The notes under the pieces are model-generated. The model worked only from the letters and a program-made list of their open reading frames with translations. It made no database searches and had not been told where the DNA came from. A DNA stretch of 64,000 bases, taken from NCBI GenBank assembly GCA_947500135.1, contig CANMQX010000007.1:124001-188000 (forward strand), in the 5' to 3' direction. Made by a program: the position numbers and the translations under genes. The stretch is from an uncultured Paracoccaceae bacterium. GTDB lineage: Bacteria; Pseudomonadota; Alphaproteobacteria; Rhodobacterales; Rhodobacteraceae. This document shows positions 27,629 through 37,071 of this stretch, in pieces. Position 1 is the stretch's first letter, and every line of letters begins with the position of its first letter.

Positions 27629-29956
27629 TTAGTCTGCGGTCAAAAGCGGTGGCTTATCGCCCTTATCAGTGATCTTTCCCTGTTCAGGTTCCAGATATTT
27701 CAGCTCCAGCGCGCCTTTCTTGACGCCAACCTTCACAATCCCGCCTTTGACCAATTTCCCAAACAGCAATTCTTCGGCCAGCGGCTTCTTGATGTGTTCC
27801 TGAATTACGCGGCCCAGCGGACGCGCACCCATTTTCTCATCATAGCCCTTATCGGCCAGCCATTCGGCAGCACCTGCTGTCAGTTCAATATGCACGTTGC
27901 GGTCGATCAACTGCGCCTCAAGTTGCAGCACGAATTTCTCGACCACCTGCATAATCACAGGTTTTGGCAGTGAACCAAAGGAAATCACCGCATCCAGACG
28001 GTTACGGAATTCCGGCGTAAATGTGCGTTCAATCGCTGCAGTATCCTCGCCGGTTCGGGTTTCACGACCAAAGCCCATTGCGTTCTTCGACATTTCTGCC
28101 GCACCAGCATTTGACGTCATGATGATGATCACGTTGCGGAAATCAGTTGTCCGGCCGTTATGGTCGGTCAGTTTCCCGTGATCCATGACCTGCAACAGGA
28201 TGTTGTAGACATCCGGATGCGCCTTTTCCATTTCATCCAGCAGCAGTACGCAATGCGGGTTCTGATCAACACCATCGGTCAACATACCGCCCTGATCAAA
28301 GCCAACATAACCCGGAGGCGCACCAATCAGACGGCTCACCGCATGCTTTTCCATGTATTCCGACATGTCAAAGCGCAGCAGTTCCACGCCAAGTGTACTT
28401 GCCAATTGCTTCGCGACTTCTGTCTTACCCACACCGGTTGGGCCGGCAAACAGGTAGTTGCCAATCGGCTTTTCAGGCTCACGCAGGCCGGCCCGCGCCA
28501 GTTTGATCGCTGACGATAGTGCCTCGATGGCCGGATCCTGACCAAAGACCACACGTTTCAGCGTCTTCTCCAGATCTTTCAGCACTTCGGCATCGTCTTT
28601 TGATACGTTCTTGGGCGGAATGCGGGCGATCTTGGCGACCACATTCTCAATCTCTTTGGTGCCAATCGTCTTGCGACGCTTGGATTCGACAACCAGATGC
28701 TGGGCAGCACCCGCCTCATCAATCACGTCAATCGCCTTGTCCGGCAGCTTGCGGTCATTGATATAGCGCGCCGATAGTTCAACCGCGGTTTTGATCGCAT
28801 CGGCGGTGTATTTGATGCTGTGATGCTCCTCAAAATACGGCTTCAGTCCTTGCAAGATCTTGATCGAATCCGGCACAGATGGCTCCGTCACGTCAATCTT
28901 CTGGAACCGGCGTGACAATGCGCGGTCCTTTTCGAAATGCTGACGGAATTCCTTGTATGTGGTCGATCCCATGCAGCGCAGTTTGCCGCCCTGCAGCGCA
29001 GGTTTCAGCAGGTTGGACGCATCCATGGCACCACCAGATGTGGCACCGGCACCGATCACGGTATGGATTTCGTCAATGAACAACACCGCATCAGGATGGT
29101 TCTCCATCTCAGACATCACCGCTTTCAGGCGTTCTTCAAAATCGCCGCGATAACGGGTTCCCGCCAGCAGCGCGCCCATATCCAGCGAATAAATCGTCGC
29201 GGACGCCAACACTTCCGGCGTTTCACCATTCACGATCTTAAAGGCCAGACCTTCGGCGATGGCTGTTTTACCAACACCGGGATCACCCACCAATAGCGGG
29301 TTATTCTTGCGGCGACGGCACAGGACCTGAATGCAGCGTTCCACCTCATGAGCGCGGCCAATCAATGGGTCCACGTCGCCCTTGGTCGCCTTGGCGTTCA
29401 GATCAACGCAATACTTGGCCAGCGCGCTTTCTTTTTCTTCGCCATCTGCACCGACGGAAACGGTTTCACCTTCTTCGGTCGAGCCCGTCACAGGACGCGC
29501 CTCGCCAAAAGCGGGGTCCTTGGCAACGCCATGGGCAATGAAATTCACAGCGTCATACCGAGTCATATCCTGCTCTTGCAGGAAATAAGCGGCGTTGCTT
29601 TCCCGTTCGGCAAAGATCGCGACCAGCACGTTCGCGCCGGTCACCTCATTGCGACCAGAGGATTGCACATGGATGGCAGCACGTTGAATAACGCGCTGAA
29701 ATGCGGCCGTTGGCACGGCTTCTGATCCTTCGACATCAGTGATCAGGGTGGACAGGTCATCATCGATGAAATCCTCTAGATCCTTGCGCAGATCATCCAG
29801 GTTCACCGAACAGGCGCGCATCACACGGGCCGCATCGGGTTCATCAATCAACGCCAGAAGCAGATGTTCCAACGTGGCGAGTTCGTGACGGCGGGCATTC
29901 GCAAGGGCAAGTGCCCCATGAATGGACTGCTCTAATGTTGTCGAAAATGATGGCAC
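27629..29956 (-). CDS. clpA: ATP-dependent Clp protease ATP-binding subunit ClpA
   Basis: A 775-residue Hsp100 unfoldase that feeds ClpP. Two N-terminal Clp repeats (residues 1-145, from [20 protein letters not shown]) are followed by AAA+ module 1 with Walker [15 protein letters not shown] and [13 protein letters not shown], and module 2 with [14 protein letters not shown] and [15 protein letters not shown]. The ClpP-loop region and [13 protein letters not shown] are present. The start is GTG 29956, with AAGGAG eight bases before it. The adaptor gene clpS, which usually precedes clpA, is not in the 190-base upstream gap. That gap has a possible heat-shock -35 (CTTGAA at 30049-30054, minus strand). 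Confidence 0.97.
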   Translation of the reverse strand: MPSFSTTLEQSIHGALALANARRHELATLEHLLLALIDEPDAARVMRACSVNLDDLRKDLEDFIDDDLSTLITDVEGSEAVPTAAFQRVIQRAAIHVQSSGRNEVTGANVLVAIFAERESNAAYFLQEQDMTRYDAVNFIAHGVAKDPAFGEARPVTGSTEEGETVSVGADGEEKESALAKYCVDLNAKATKGDVDPLIGRAHEVERCIQVLCRRRKNNPLLVGDPGVGKTAIAEGLAFKIVNGETPEVLASATIYSLDMGALLAGTRYRGDFEERLKAVMSEMENHPDAVLFIDEIHTVIGAGATSGGAMDASNLLKPALQGGKLRCMGSTTYKEFRQHFEKDRALSRRFQKIDVTEPSVPDSIKILQGLKPYFEEHHSIKYTADAIKTAVELSARYINDRKLPDKAIDVIDEAGAAQHLVVESKRRKTIGTKEIENVVAKIARIPPKNVSKDDAEVLKDLEKTLKRVVFGQDPAIEALSSAIKLARAGLREPEKPIGNYLFAGPTGVGKTEVAKQLASTLGVELLRFDMSEYMEKHAVSRLIGAPPGYVGFDQGGMLTDGVDQNPHCVLLLDEMEKAHPDVYNILLQVMDHGKLTDHNGRTTDFRNVIIIMTSNAGAAEMSKNAMGFGRETRTGEDTAAIERTFTPEFRNRLDAVISFGSLPKPVIMQVVEKFVLQLEAQLIDRNVHIELTAGAAEWLADKGYDEKMGARPLGRVIQEHIKKPLAEELLFGKLVKGGIVKVGVKKGALELKYLEPEQGKITDKGDKPPLLTAD

Positions 29957-30147
29957 GTTCGTGCTCCTTCATATCGGGGGCGGGACTGGACTTCCGGCCA
30001 ATCCTACCGTGGCCTCTTATCCTTAAGGTTTGGTTTTATCCCGGAACCTTCAAGGGTTTTTTTCGCTTTGCGGGTCACAAATCGCCGCATCGAAGGGCAA
30101 AGGCCCAATTTTTACCAGATCACAAACAGGCTCTCACATGTTCGTGG

Positions 30148-30924
30148 TTAAAATTTGTCCTTTCGTGCCCGAATTTCGGCAAACACATCAACATCAGACG
30201 AATCTGCCATGCCCAAGGTGGCCTTCAGGCCAGGGTCATCAGCACGTAAAAACGGGTTTGTGCGCGTTTCTTCATCCAGTGCAGAAGGCACTGTCGGTCG
30301 TCCGGCGGCACGCGCGGCCGTGATACCTTCGACCCGAGAGATAAGGTCGGGATTGTCTGGGTCAAGGGTCAGGGCGAAACGGGCATTCGTTTCGGTATAT
30401 TCATGACCCGAACAAATAATTGTGTCTTGCGGTAATGCACGCAGCTTTTGCAGGCTTTCCCACATCTGCGCGGGCGTTCCTTCAAACAAACGGCCACAAC
30501 CCAGCGCCATCAGGCTGTCTGCCGTAAAGGCCAGTTCAGGTTCAGGCATGTGAAAGGCGATATGACCAACCGTATGGCCAGACACATCCAGAACATGGGT
30601 GTCTACGCCACATATTTCGATCACATCACCATCGGCGACCTGCAAATCCAACGGGGGCAGACGGTGGGCATCACGGGCGGCACCGATGACACGGGCACCG
30701 TTGCGCAGGGCAGCGACCCCATCAATGTGGTCGGGATGATGATGGGTGATCAGGATATCGGTCAGGGTCCATCCTTTGATGCGCAGGGCATTTTGGATGG
30801 GCGCGGCTTCCGGGGCATCCACCAGAACGGTTTCGCCGGTATCCGTGTTATGCACCAGAAAGGCGTAGTTATCAGACAGGCAGGGCACAACCACCAGATC
30901 AATCGGGGCAAAATCATCAGGCAT
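30148..30924 (-). CDS. gloB: Hydroxyacylglutathione hydrolase (glyoxalase II)
   Basis: A 258-residue metallo-beta-lactamase-fold enzyme that hydrolyses S-lactoylglutathione in methylglyoxal detoxification. The binuclear metal site [10 protein letters not shown] is at about residues 53-62, with further ligands in HTVGHIAFH and [17 protein letters not shown]. The C-terminal part ([15 protein letters not shown]) is the typical glutathione-binding region. ATG 30924 is preferred over a longer frame. It is divergent from the methyltransferase gene with 61 bases between. Confidence 0.95.
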   Translation of the reverse strand: MPDDFAPIDLVVVPCLSDNYAFLVHNTDTGETVLVDAPEAAPIQNALRIKGWTLTDILITHHHPDHIDGVAALRNGARVIGAARDAHRLPPLDLQVADGDVIEICGVDTHVLDVSGHTVGHIAFHMPEPELAFTADSLMALGCGRLFEGTPAQMWESLQKLRALPQDTIICSGHEYTETNARFALTLDPDNPDLISRVEGITAARAAGRPTVPSALDEETRTNPFLRADDPGLKATLGMADSSDVDVFAEIRARKDKF

Positions 30925-30985
30925 GGCAATCCGGCTTTCTGTTGTTATTCTATGGGTAGCTTCGCCCAAGGACAGCCAAACCGCA

Positions 30986-31774
30986 ATGCATCTCGATGTG
31001 CTAGATCTGCGAAACTTCTACTACCGCAGCGCGCTGGGGCGGGCAGCGCAAAAGGTGATCCGTGATGAATTGGTCACCATCTGGCCAGAGGCGAAGGGGC
31101 AAATGGTTGTGGGTTTCGGCTTTGCGGTGCCACTGCTGCGGCCATTCCTGAAAGACGCGCGGCGGACCATTGGGTTGATGCCCGGACCGCAGGGGGTCAT
31201 GCCATGGCCGCCGGATGGGCAGAACGTCAGCGTGTTATGCGAAGATACGCTGTGGCCGCTGGAAACCGGCCATGTGGACAAATTGGTGCTGATGCACGGG
31301 TTGGAAACCACCGAAAACCCCTCGGCCTTGTTGGATGAGGCATGGCGGGTACTCGGCCCCGGTGGACGGGCGGTGTTCATCGTGCCGAACCGGGGTGGGC
31401 TTTGGTCGCGGTCCGACGCCACCCCATTTGGTTACGGGCGGCCTTATTCGATGGGGCAGCTTGAGGCGCAGTTGCGCAAACACCAATTCGTCACCGAACG
31501 GACAATCTCTGCGCTGTATCAGCCGCCATCAACCAGCAAGATCTGGCGTAAATCGGCGGGTTTGCTGGAAAAAATCGGGCATAACATGCCCTTTGTTGTG
31601 GCGGGCGGGGTGCTGATGATCGAAGTCAGCAAACAAATGGCCGCGCCGACAAGGCCGGGGCTGGGCGAGGCGGTGAAGCGGCCACTGCGTGCATTGGAAG
31701 AAATCACCAAACCCAAGCCGAAACCCGAAACGGCGCGTGTTGCAAATCCGGGTGTTCGGACCAACCGCGGTTAG
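30986..31774 (+). CDS. Class I SAM-dependent methyltransferase
   Basis: A 262-residue protein with a degenerate Rossmann methyltransferase core: [14 protein letters not shown] (motif I), then [35 protein letters not shown] split across motifs IV-V, as in UbiE/Methyltransf_11 proteins. Motif I lacks the usual GxGxG, which is common in this Rhodobacterales group. The C-terminal 60 residues are basic and Pro-rich (KPKPKPETA). The start is ATG 30986 ([13 protein letters not shown]), AAGGA about 12 bases upstream. Substrate is unknown. It is divergent from gloB; a bulged hairpin (31785-31820) past its stop could terminate both this gene and the convergent kinase gene. Confidence 0.82.
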   Translation: MHLDVLDLRNFYYRSALGRAAQKVIRDELVTIWPEAKGQMVVGFGFAVPLLRPFLKDARRTIGLMPGPQGVMPWPPDGQNVSVLCEDTLWPLETGHVDKLVLMHGLETTENPSALLDEAWRVLGPGGRAVFIVPNRGGLWSRSDATPFGYGRPYSMGQLEAQLRKHQFVTERTISALYQPPSTSKIWRKSAGLLEKIGHNMPFVVAGGVLMIEVSKQMAAPTRPGLGEAVKRPLRALEEITKPKPKPETARVANPGVRTNRG

Positions 31775-31805
31775 CATAACAACGTCAGTGGTCCTAACCC
31801 CGTGG

Positions 31806-32303
31806 TCAGGACCTCACTGAGTGGCGGACCACTTTGAACCCCTCATCCTCTGTTGGTAGAATAAAGTGCTTCGTGAATTGATGGAACTGCGCCTCTGTCG
31901 CGGCGAATGCGTGTGCGCCTTCGGCATTGCGGGCGCGCAGGCGCTGAAGGCAAACCTCATCAGGCGCATCAAGCACATGCATCTGGTGCGCCACGCCGGC
32001 CCGTTGAACGATCTGTCGCATCCAGCCGCGCTGCGCTACGGTATTAGCCGCGAAATCGAGGATCACGGACACACCAGCGTCCAAGAGTGCGCTGACATGA
32101 GGCGCGATGATCTTCTGCAGCCTTGTGGAATAGTGAAGGTAGTCGGCGCCCGTCGACATATGCTCTGCGAATAGCGTGCCAAGCCAAGCGTCTTCTGAGA
32201 TCAGGACTGTGCCCGGCGCACGCGCAAGCTCTGATGCAAGAGTGGATTTACCGGATGCGATCTTACCACACAGCAAATGAAGGATGGGTGCATCTTTGGA
32301 CAT
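31806..32303 (-). CDS. Small P-loop kinase (AAA_33 type)
   Basis: A 165-residue ATP-binding protein. Walker A CGKIASGKSTLASELA stands at residues 12-27, and ILDFAANTVAQRGWMRQI follows as in cytidylate/zeta-type small kinases. The C-terminal LRARNAEGAHAFAATEAQF is the lid-like region. ATG 32303 is chosen because AGGAGA precedes it. Members phosphorylate small molecules or resistance targets; the substrate here cannot be told. It is 84 bases downstream of the DUF1772 gene on the same strand. Confidence 0.8.
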   Translation of the reverse strand: MSKDAPILHLLCGKIASGKSTLASELARAPGTVLISEDAWLGTLFAEHMSTGADYLHYSTRLQKIIAPHVSALLDAGVSVILDFAANTVAQRGWMRQIVQRAGVAHQMHVLDAPDEVCLQRLRARNAEGAHAFAATEAQFHQFTKHFILPTEDEGFKVVRHSVRS

Positions 32304-32387
32304 ATCTGGGTCTCCTCTCTCAATCAGGTGCTGATCCCGCTGTCGTACTTCTGGGATGGCCGCTTTGGGCGCGGCGGCCAATCCCCA

Positions 32388-32897
32388 TTAGACGAGGCGA
32401 ATCTGCATTTGCGTAAGCCAGGTGAGCCCAGAAAGCACCAGCGCCGCAGACAGCGCGCAAGCAATGGTTCGCACCGTGTTCCAAGCTGTCCAGCGGGGCA
32501 GATAGGTGCCGGTCCAATAATCCCGGGTTGCATTGGACTCCAGATCCATGCCCGCCAACGCCTCGTTCATTGGCACGTTGAAGAAAACGGTGACGGCGAA
32601 ACAACCTAAAAGGTACACCAGCGCGCCAATAAGGATGAGCATTCCAGGACCACCAGCAAGATTCATTACACTGTAGATCACTATAAAAACCGACACCGCC
32701 GCCATACCAAGGAAAAGAGTCATGAAAATCCAGCGAAAGACCTCTCGGTTGATCACCTGCATGGCCTGCACACCACTGGCGCCATCGGTGTACGCCAGCG
32801 AGCGCATGATGAAGTCAGAGAATGCGAGGAATACACCGCCAATAAGGGCGTAGGCGAGGATAGACATATGTAGAAGGATGAAGACAATAAGTGACAT
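32388..32897 (-). CDS. DUF1772 (anthrone oxygenase-like) membrane protein
   Basis: A 169-residue protein with four hydrophobic helices (FILLHMSILAYALIGGVFLAF at the N-terminus, FMTLFLGMAAVSVFIVIYSV, MLILIGALVYLLGCFAVTVF, and a C-terminal one). Between helices 3 and 4 is NVPMNEALAGMD, and further on YWTGTYLPRWTAWNTVR, the signature pattern of DUF1772. Its function is unknown in bacteria. It stands in a same-strand row with the DUF4345 and NmrA-like genes. Confidence 0.8.
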   Translation of the reverse strand: MSLIVFILLHMSILAYALIGGVFLAFSDFIMRSLAYTDGASGVQAMQVINREVFRWIFMTLFLGMAAVSVFIVIYSVMNLAGGPGMLILIGALVYLLGCFAVTVFFNVPMNEALAGMDLESNATRDYWTGTYLPRWTAWNTVRTIACALSAALVLSGLTWLTQMQIRLV

Positions 32898-32962
32898 CGT
32901 AATTTCTCCTGTTTGGCATGTTGGTGGCGGAGCGCCCGGATGAACGCGCCGCTGCCGGAAGA

Positions 32963-33391
32963 TCAGGACCGCGCATCAACGCCGGTCACATCGGCTGCGC
33001 TGCCCATGATCCGTTGGCGAAAGGCAAAGATGCAGAGCGCCGCGATTGCTATTTCCAGCACCAGCGCGCCAATAATGCCGCTTGATGGCACCCCGTCGAT
33101 TACGAGACTGATCAGCCGCCCCGCCGGGAAGGCGAGGAAAACGATAAGTGTCGCTGCAACCGCCATTTGTGCCATCGCGGAGCGCCAGATGCCGGTAAGC
33201 ATGAGGACGCCGAGCGTCAAAAGACCTGCCGTTGGCGCGCGCAGCTCGCTCAATAAACTTGGGTCATCGCCAAGTGTAATGCCGTAGCTGGCATAAAAAG
33301 CATGCGGCGCGGCCATGATAAAGCCGCCAATACCGACAGCCGTCAGGCCAGAGATACCAAGGGTGAATTTTTCGAGAATGGTGAGAGGCAT
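32963..33391 (-). CDS. DUF4345-type membrane protein
   Basis: A 142-residue protein with four predicted membrane helices. The N-terminal MPLTILEKFTLGISGLTAVG, the segment SELRAPTAGLLTLGVLML, and SLVIDGVPSSGIIGALVLEI fit the DUF4345 pattern. ATG 33391 is chosen for AAGGA six bases upstream. Function is unknown. It lies 28 bases after the NmrA-like gene and is likely co-transcribed. Confidence 0.75.
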   Translation of the reverse strand: MPLTILEKFTLGISGLTAVGIGGFIMAAPHAFYASYGITLGDDPSLLSELRAPTAGLLTLGVLMLTGIWRSAMAQMAVAATLIVFLAFPAGRLISLVIDGVPSSGIIGALVLEIAIAALCIFAFRQRIMGSAADVTGVDARS

Positions 33392-33419
33392 AAGACATCC
33401 TTTCATTGGAAGAGTGAGA

Positions 33420-34247
33420 TCAGGCAGCCGTATTCCAGCCACCCAAGGAAGCGGCAATCGTCGCGAATGCTGTAAAGTCGCGCGGCTCTCGCCCTAGCGC
33501 CCGCTTCACGCCGTCAGCGGTATGCGCATTCCGGCCATCAAGCGTTTCCCGTGCGATGGCAGTGAAGACATCAGCGACAAAGTCATCACCTGACGCGGCC
33601 ACGTTGGCGTGAAAATCCTCGAATGTGATTGGGATGTGCTGAATTGGGCGGCCGGTTGCTTTCGTCAGTACATCGGCCATCTCGGCGAATGTCATCAGGC
33701 GCGGGCCAGTCACTTCATAAAGTTCATCCTGATGACCCTCTTCCGTCAGTGCTGCAACGACGACGTCCGCAATATCATCGATGTCGATGATTGGTTCGGC
33801 GATGTCACCACCGGGCATCGGAAGCACACCTTCCAGGATCGGATCGCGAAGATAGCCCTCACTGAAATTCTGGGCGAACCAGGCGGCGCGGACAATCGTG
33901 AACGGGACACCACAGTTTCGGACCACGTCCTCGCCCAGACGGGCGTGATGTTCTCCGCGACCCGAAAGAAGCACGATATGCCTCAGCCCGCTGGCAGCGG
34001 CAACCTTGGTGAAGGCTTCAAGCTTCTCCACAGCGCCTGGAAAGGCAAGGTCAGGAAAGTAGGTCACATAGGCTTTAACGACACCGCTAAGCGCCGGTGC
34101 CCAAGTGGCTGGTGTTTCCCAGTCGAATGGCACGTCAGAGCCGCGTGAGCCGCGGCGTATGTCAAAGCCTTTTTGTTCAAGCTTGGTTGCAACGCGCGAG
34201 CCGGTTTTGCCGGTTGCGCCGACGACGAGGATGGTTTGATTGGTCAT
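33420..34247 (-). CDS. NmrA-like NAD(P)-binding protein
   Basis: A 275-residue atypical short-chain dehydrogenase. The nucleotide-binding fold is at the N-terminus (ILVVGATGKTGSRVATKLEQKG), with HIVLLSGRGEHHA and VPFTIVRAAWFAQNF later, as in NmrA/HSCARG redox sensors and quinone reductases. No catalytic YxxxK triad is obvious. AAGGAT precedes ATG 34247. A 7-bp inverted repeat (CCTTGGT/ACCAAGG, 34256-34262/34275-34281) overlaps its ribosome site and could be an operator for the divergent AraC-type regulator. Confidence 0.85.
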   Translation of the reverse strand: MTNQTILVVGATGKTGSRVATKLEQKGFDIRRGSRGSDVPFDWETPATWAPALSGVVKAYVTYFPDLAFPGAVEKLEAFTKVAAASGLRHIVLLSGRGEHHARLGEDVVRNCGVPFTIVRAAWFAQNFSEGYLRDPILEGVLPMPGGDIAEPIIDIDDIADVVVAALTEEGHQDELYEVTGPRLMTFAEMADVLTKATGRPIQHIPITFEDFHANVAASGDDFVADVFTAIARETLDGRNAHTADGVKRALGREPRDFTAFATIAASLGGWNTAA

Positions 34248-34452
34248 GGCTTTATCCTTGGTTGAATGCGTATGACCAAGGGATAGGTCTAGCGAACGCC
34301 TCAGATATTGACCGAGGATGCCAAGGATTTGACCGTGCCCGCCAAAGCGCACGTCGCTCGGCACAATCGCAATTCCAGACGTCTCCTTTGGATAAACTGT
34401 CCTGTGACATCGTGAAAGATCGCGGATACTATCTCTGAATGTCAGGTATCAA

Positions 34453-35472
34453 TTGAACGAAACCCTTCTCAGGATGGCCTATGTAACATCTCTATTTGCG
34501 CGCAAGATGGTCGCTGCTGCTGGACGAGCGGTTGATCCCAAGGCGACTCTCGCGCTGGCGGGAATTGATCATGATGCGCCATGGGATCCAAAGGTCATGA
34601 TGCCGGCCGTTGTGTACTACGACATGCTTGAATCCATGGCCGACAAGGTCGATGTGACGGAACTTCCAGTGCATGTCGGCGCGTCGATGCGTTGTGACGA
34701 CTACGGCGCGCTTGGCCTCGCATGGAAGGCAGCTCCGACGCTTTATGGGTCTTGCGCACGTATCGAGCGATATGCGCGGCTCTGGACGGGTGTCGTCACC
34801 TATGAGCTACGCGAGGATCCGCGCGGCACGCTCTTCATCCTTCACCGCACCGGCGAACGACGACTCGGGTTGCGCCTTTCAAATGAGGCAACACTGGCGA
34901 GTGGGGTCTCTCTTAGCCGTGAGGTGTGCCCGGTGCCGTTTGCCCCGGTCGAGGTGTTCGTGCAGCATGCTGCACCGACGTCGAAAGCGTTTCATGAGGA
35001 TTGGTTTGGTTGCCCCGTGACCTTCGACGCCGATCTCGACGCGGTCCTCATATCGCAGGAAGCGATGGAACGTCCAAATATCCTTGGGGACGCAGGCATC
35101 TCGCGTTATCTTGTTTCGCACCTCGACGCAGAGCTTGCGGATTTCACATGCACGCCTCCACTTGCCGCGCAAACCAAGAATGCGATCGCACAGGCCTTGA
35201 ATGAGGGCGCGCCACGCATGAAGGACATCGCAAAAAGCTTGGGGTTGAGCACGCGTTCCTACCATCGTCGTCTTTCAGAACACGGCCTAAGCTTCCAGTC
35301 GCTAACCGAAGAAACGCGCCGCGAGTTGGCCGAGGGCCTTCTTCGCGATGCGCAGCATTCGCTGGCCGATATCGCCTTTCTGACCGGTTTCTCAGAACAA
35401 AGCTCCTTCACACGCGCCTTCAAACGATGGTTTGGCAAAACCCCGGCAAGCTATCGTAAGTCGCACCTATGA
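34453..35472 (+). CDS. AraC family transcriptional regulator
   Basis: A 339-residue regulator. The N-terminal ~215 residues match the ligand-binding domain of OruR/ArgR-type AraC proteins (PWDPKVMMPAVVYYDMLE, GALGLAWKAAPTLYGS). The C-terminal HTH_18 domain (about residues 235-335) has MKDIAKSLGLSTRSYHRRL and the second helix-turn-helix SLADIAFLTGFSEQSSFTRA, ending KTPASYRK. The start may be TTG 34453 (CAGGTA upstream) or ATG 34474. It is divergent from the NmrA-like gene, with a 205-base shared promoter region, and probably controls that row of genes. Confidence 0.92.
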   Translation: MNETLLRMAYVTSLFARKMVAAAGRAVDPKATLALAGIDHDAPWDPKVMMPAVVYYDMLESMADKVDVTELPVHVGASMRCDDYGALGLAWKAAPTLYGSCARIERYARLWTGVVTYELREDPRGTLFILHRTGERRLGLRLSNEATLASGVSLSREVCPVPFAPVEVFVQHAAPTSKAFHEDWFGCPVTFDADLDAVLISQEAMERPNILGDAGISRYLVSHLDAELADFTCTPPLAAQTKNAIAQALNEGAPRMKDIAKSLGLSTRSYHRRLSEHGLSFQSLTEETRRELAEGLLRDAQHSLADIAFLTGFSEQSSFTRAFKRWFGKTPASYRKSHL

Positions 35473-35487
35473 AGGGCGGTTGTGGCC

Positions 35488-36186
35488 TTAGCCATCAACA
35501 GCCAGGGCAAGTGCGGTCCGAGCCGAAGCCGTTGCGCGCCCAATGATGGCGGGCGCTTCATGAATGAGCCGGTCATCGGTCAAGGCATGCACCATGAAAA
35601 GCGCGAAGTCGGTGCGCTTGGTCAGGTTTGACGCCAGCACCGGATCGCCCACATGCTCCGCCCAAACTGGAAGGCCATCGCCCGGACCTTCTTCAAGGTC
35701 AGAACCGCGCACAACCGTCCAAAGCCTATCTGACGCAAAGATCCGTCGCGCCGCTTCGATCTGATCGTTCAGGTCCACCAGCCGCAACAATGGGCCAAGC
35801 CACTTGAACAACCATTCGACAAAACGCAACTTGAAGCTGAAGACATCTTTGCCGTCCTTGGTAATGTGCCAACCACATGAAAAGATCAGACGGGCGTCAG
35901 GCTCTGCAAAGTCTAAAACCGCTTGGGCTGTACCCGAAGCATAATTGTCCACGCCCCAAGGTGCCAGAACCGTCAGAACCCCATCGCAGCCGTCAACCGC
36001 CTTCTGCACCACCTCCCGATCATCCGTGCGTCCGGGAAAGATGGTGATCCGGTCACCGAAGTGGTCGAGTTTGCCCACACTTTCCGGGCGGCAAACCCCC
36101 ACAACCTCGTATCCCTGCTTGAGCGCGTGCTGGGTCATGTACTGACCCAGCTTGCCAGAGATCCCGATGATACAAATCCGATTCAT
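35488..36186 (-). CDS. NAD(P)-binding protein, SDR/NmrA type
   Basis: A 232-residue Rossmann protein. The nucleotide-binding motif IIGISGKLGQYMTQHALKQG is at residues 6-25, followed by TVLAPWGVDNYASGTAQAVL. It resembles BVR-B/NmrA-like reductases, but no substrate is suggested. ATG 36186 overlaps the stop of the DUF4386 gene (ATGA), so the two are coupled; the longer frame would run far into that gene. Confidence 0.8.
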   Translation of the reverse strand: MNRICIIGISGKLGQYMTQHALKQGYEVVGVCRPESVGKLDHFGDRITIFPGRTDDREVVQKAVDGCDGVLTVLAPWGVDNYASGTAQAVLDFAEPDARLIFSCGWHITKDGKDVFSFKLRFVEWLFKWLGPLLRLVDLNDQIEAARRIFASDRLWTVVRGSDLEEGPGDGLPVWAEHVGDPVLASNLTKRTDFALFMVHALTDDRLIHEAPAIIGRATASARTALALAVDG

Positions 36187-36908
36187 GCCGATGCTCCTTC
36201 CACATGTCCGGATGCTCTCGGCGCGCGGATCAACAACCAAAGGGCAAAACCCACTTCAGACAGGGTAACGATCACCAAAAGACCGGCGCGCAGCATCCCA
36301 AGCCAAGCAACATCCGGGAAGGCAAAGGCATAGGCTGAATCCAACACATACCCCATCGCACCGATCATCAACCCGTAACCAAGCAAGGACGGAAAGCGGT
36401 TTGACCGCAGCAAAAGATACCCCAGTAGCAACAGGTGGACGGTGAAAAAGACCTGCCAGATCCAAACCCCTGCGCGGTGCATCTCCAGGAACAACCCCAT
36501 AATGTCAGCGCGTTCAGCGGCACTGAACTGGGTCATCACTTGATCGGAGTGGGCCAAAAGGTCGGCACCTGCGTGAAAGAACAACATCGCCGACATCACG
36601 CTGACCATGCTCAGCCGGGCCATGGCCGCCGCAAAAGATAGCGTCTTTGAAACATCGCGAAACATGAAATACAGCATGGCCACGGCCATGATTTCAAATA
36701 CCATGACAACAAGGTCGGCAGCGATACCCATATGATAAAGACCGGCGCGGCCGATGATATTGGCGACTGTGGCGCTGGGATCGCCTGCAACAACAATTTG
36801 GCTGGGCACATAAGCGATGGAAAAACCGCCAGCGACGGCGATGCCCAGATAAAAGAAGCCGGTCCAGCGGGCGTATGAACTGGACAGTGGGTCAGAAAAA
36901 CGTTGCAT
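36183..36908 (-). CDS. DUF4386-type membrane protein
   Basis: A 241-residue protein with six predicted helices. Features seen: RWTGFFYLGIAVAGGFSIAY at the N-terminus, GLYHMGIAADLVVMVFEIMA, MGLFLEMHRAGVWIWQVFFT, and GYLLLRSNRFPSLLGYGL, all fitting DUF4386. ATG 36908 has AAAGGA before it. It heads a two-gene unit with the NAD(P)-binding protein and is divergent from the LysR regulator, which likely controls it. Confidence 0.8.
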   Translation of the reverse strand: MQRFSDPLSSSYARWTGFFYLGIAVAGGFSIAYVPSQIVVAGDPSATVANIIGRAGLYHMGIAADLVVMVFEIMAVAMLYFMFRDVSKTLSFAAAMARLSMVSVMSAMLFFHAGADLLAHSDQVMTQFSAAERADIMGLFLEMHRAGVWIWQVFFTVHLLLLGYLLLRSNRFPSLLGYGLMIGAMGYVLDSAYAFAFPDVAWLGMLRAGLLVIVTLSEVGFALWLLIRAPRASGHVEGASA

Positions 36909-37049
36909 ATCTTGTCCTTTCGAATGCGCGCATGTCCGCAGCGACGGCAAAAGCCGTCTTTGCATGCGCTGGTTTCATGAATTCTGTGACGCCGGCTGGT
37001 TGCGGCGGTAGGGGTTTGATAGCCAATCGGGCTGATCAACAAAATTGAC

Positions 37050-37071
37050 GCATATCGTAATTCTGATATGC
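37050..37071. promoter_or_regulatory. Inverted repeat over the lysR start, candidate LysR operator
   Basis: Perfect 7-bp arms (GCATATC/GATATGC) eight bases apart. The right arm covers the lysR start codon at 37068. It lies 142 bases upstream of the divergent DUF4386 gene. An autoregulatory operator would fit, but no footprint can be inferred. Confidence 0.45.
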
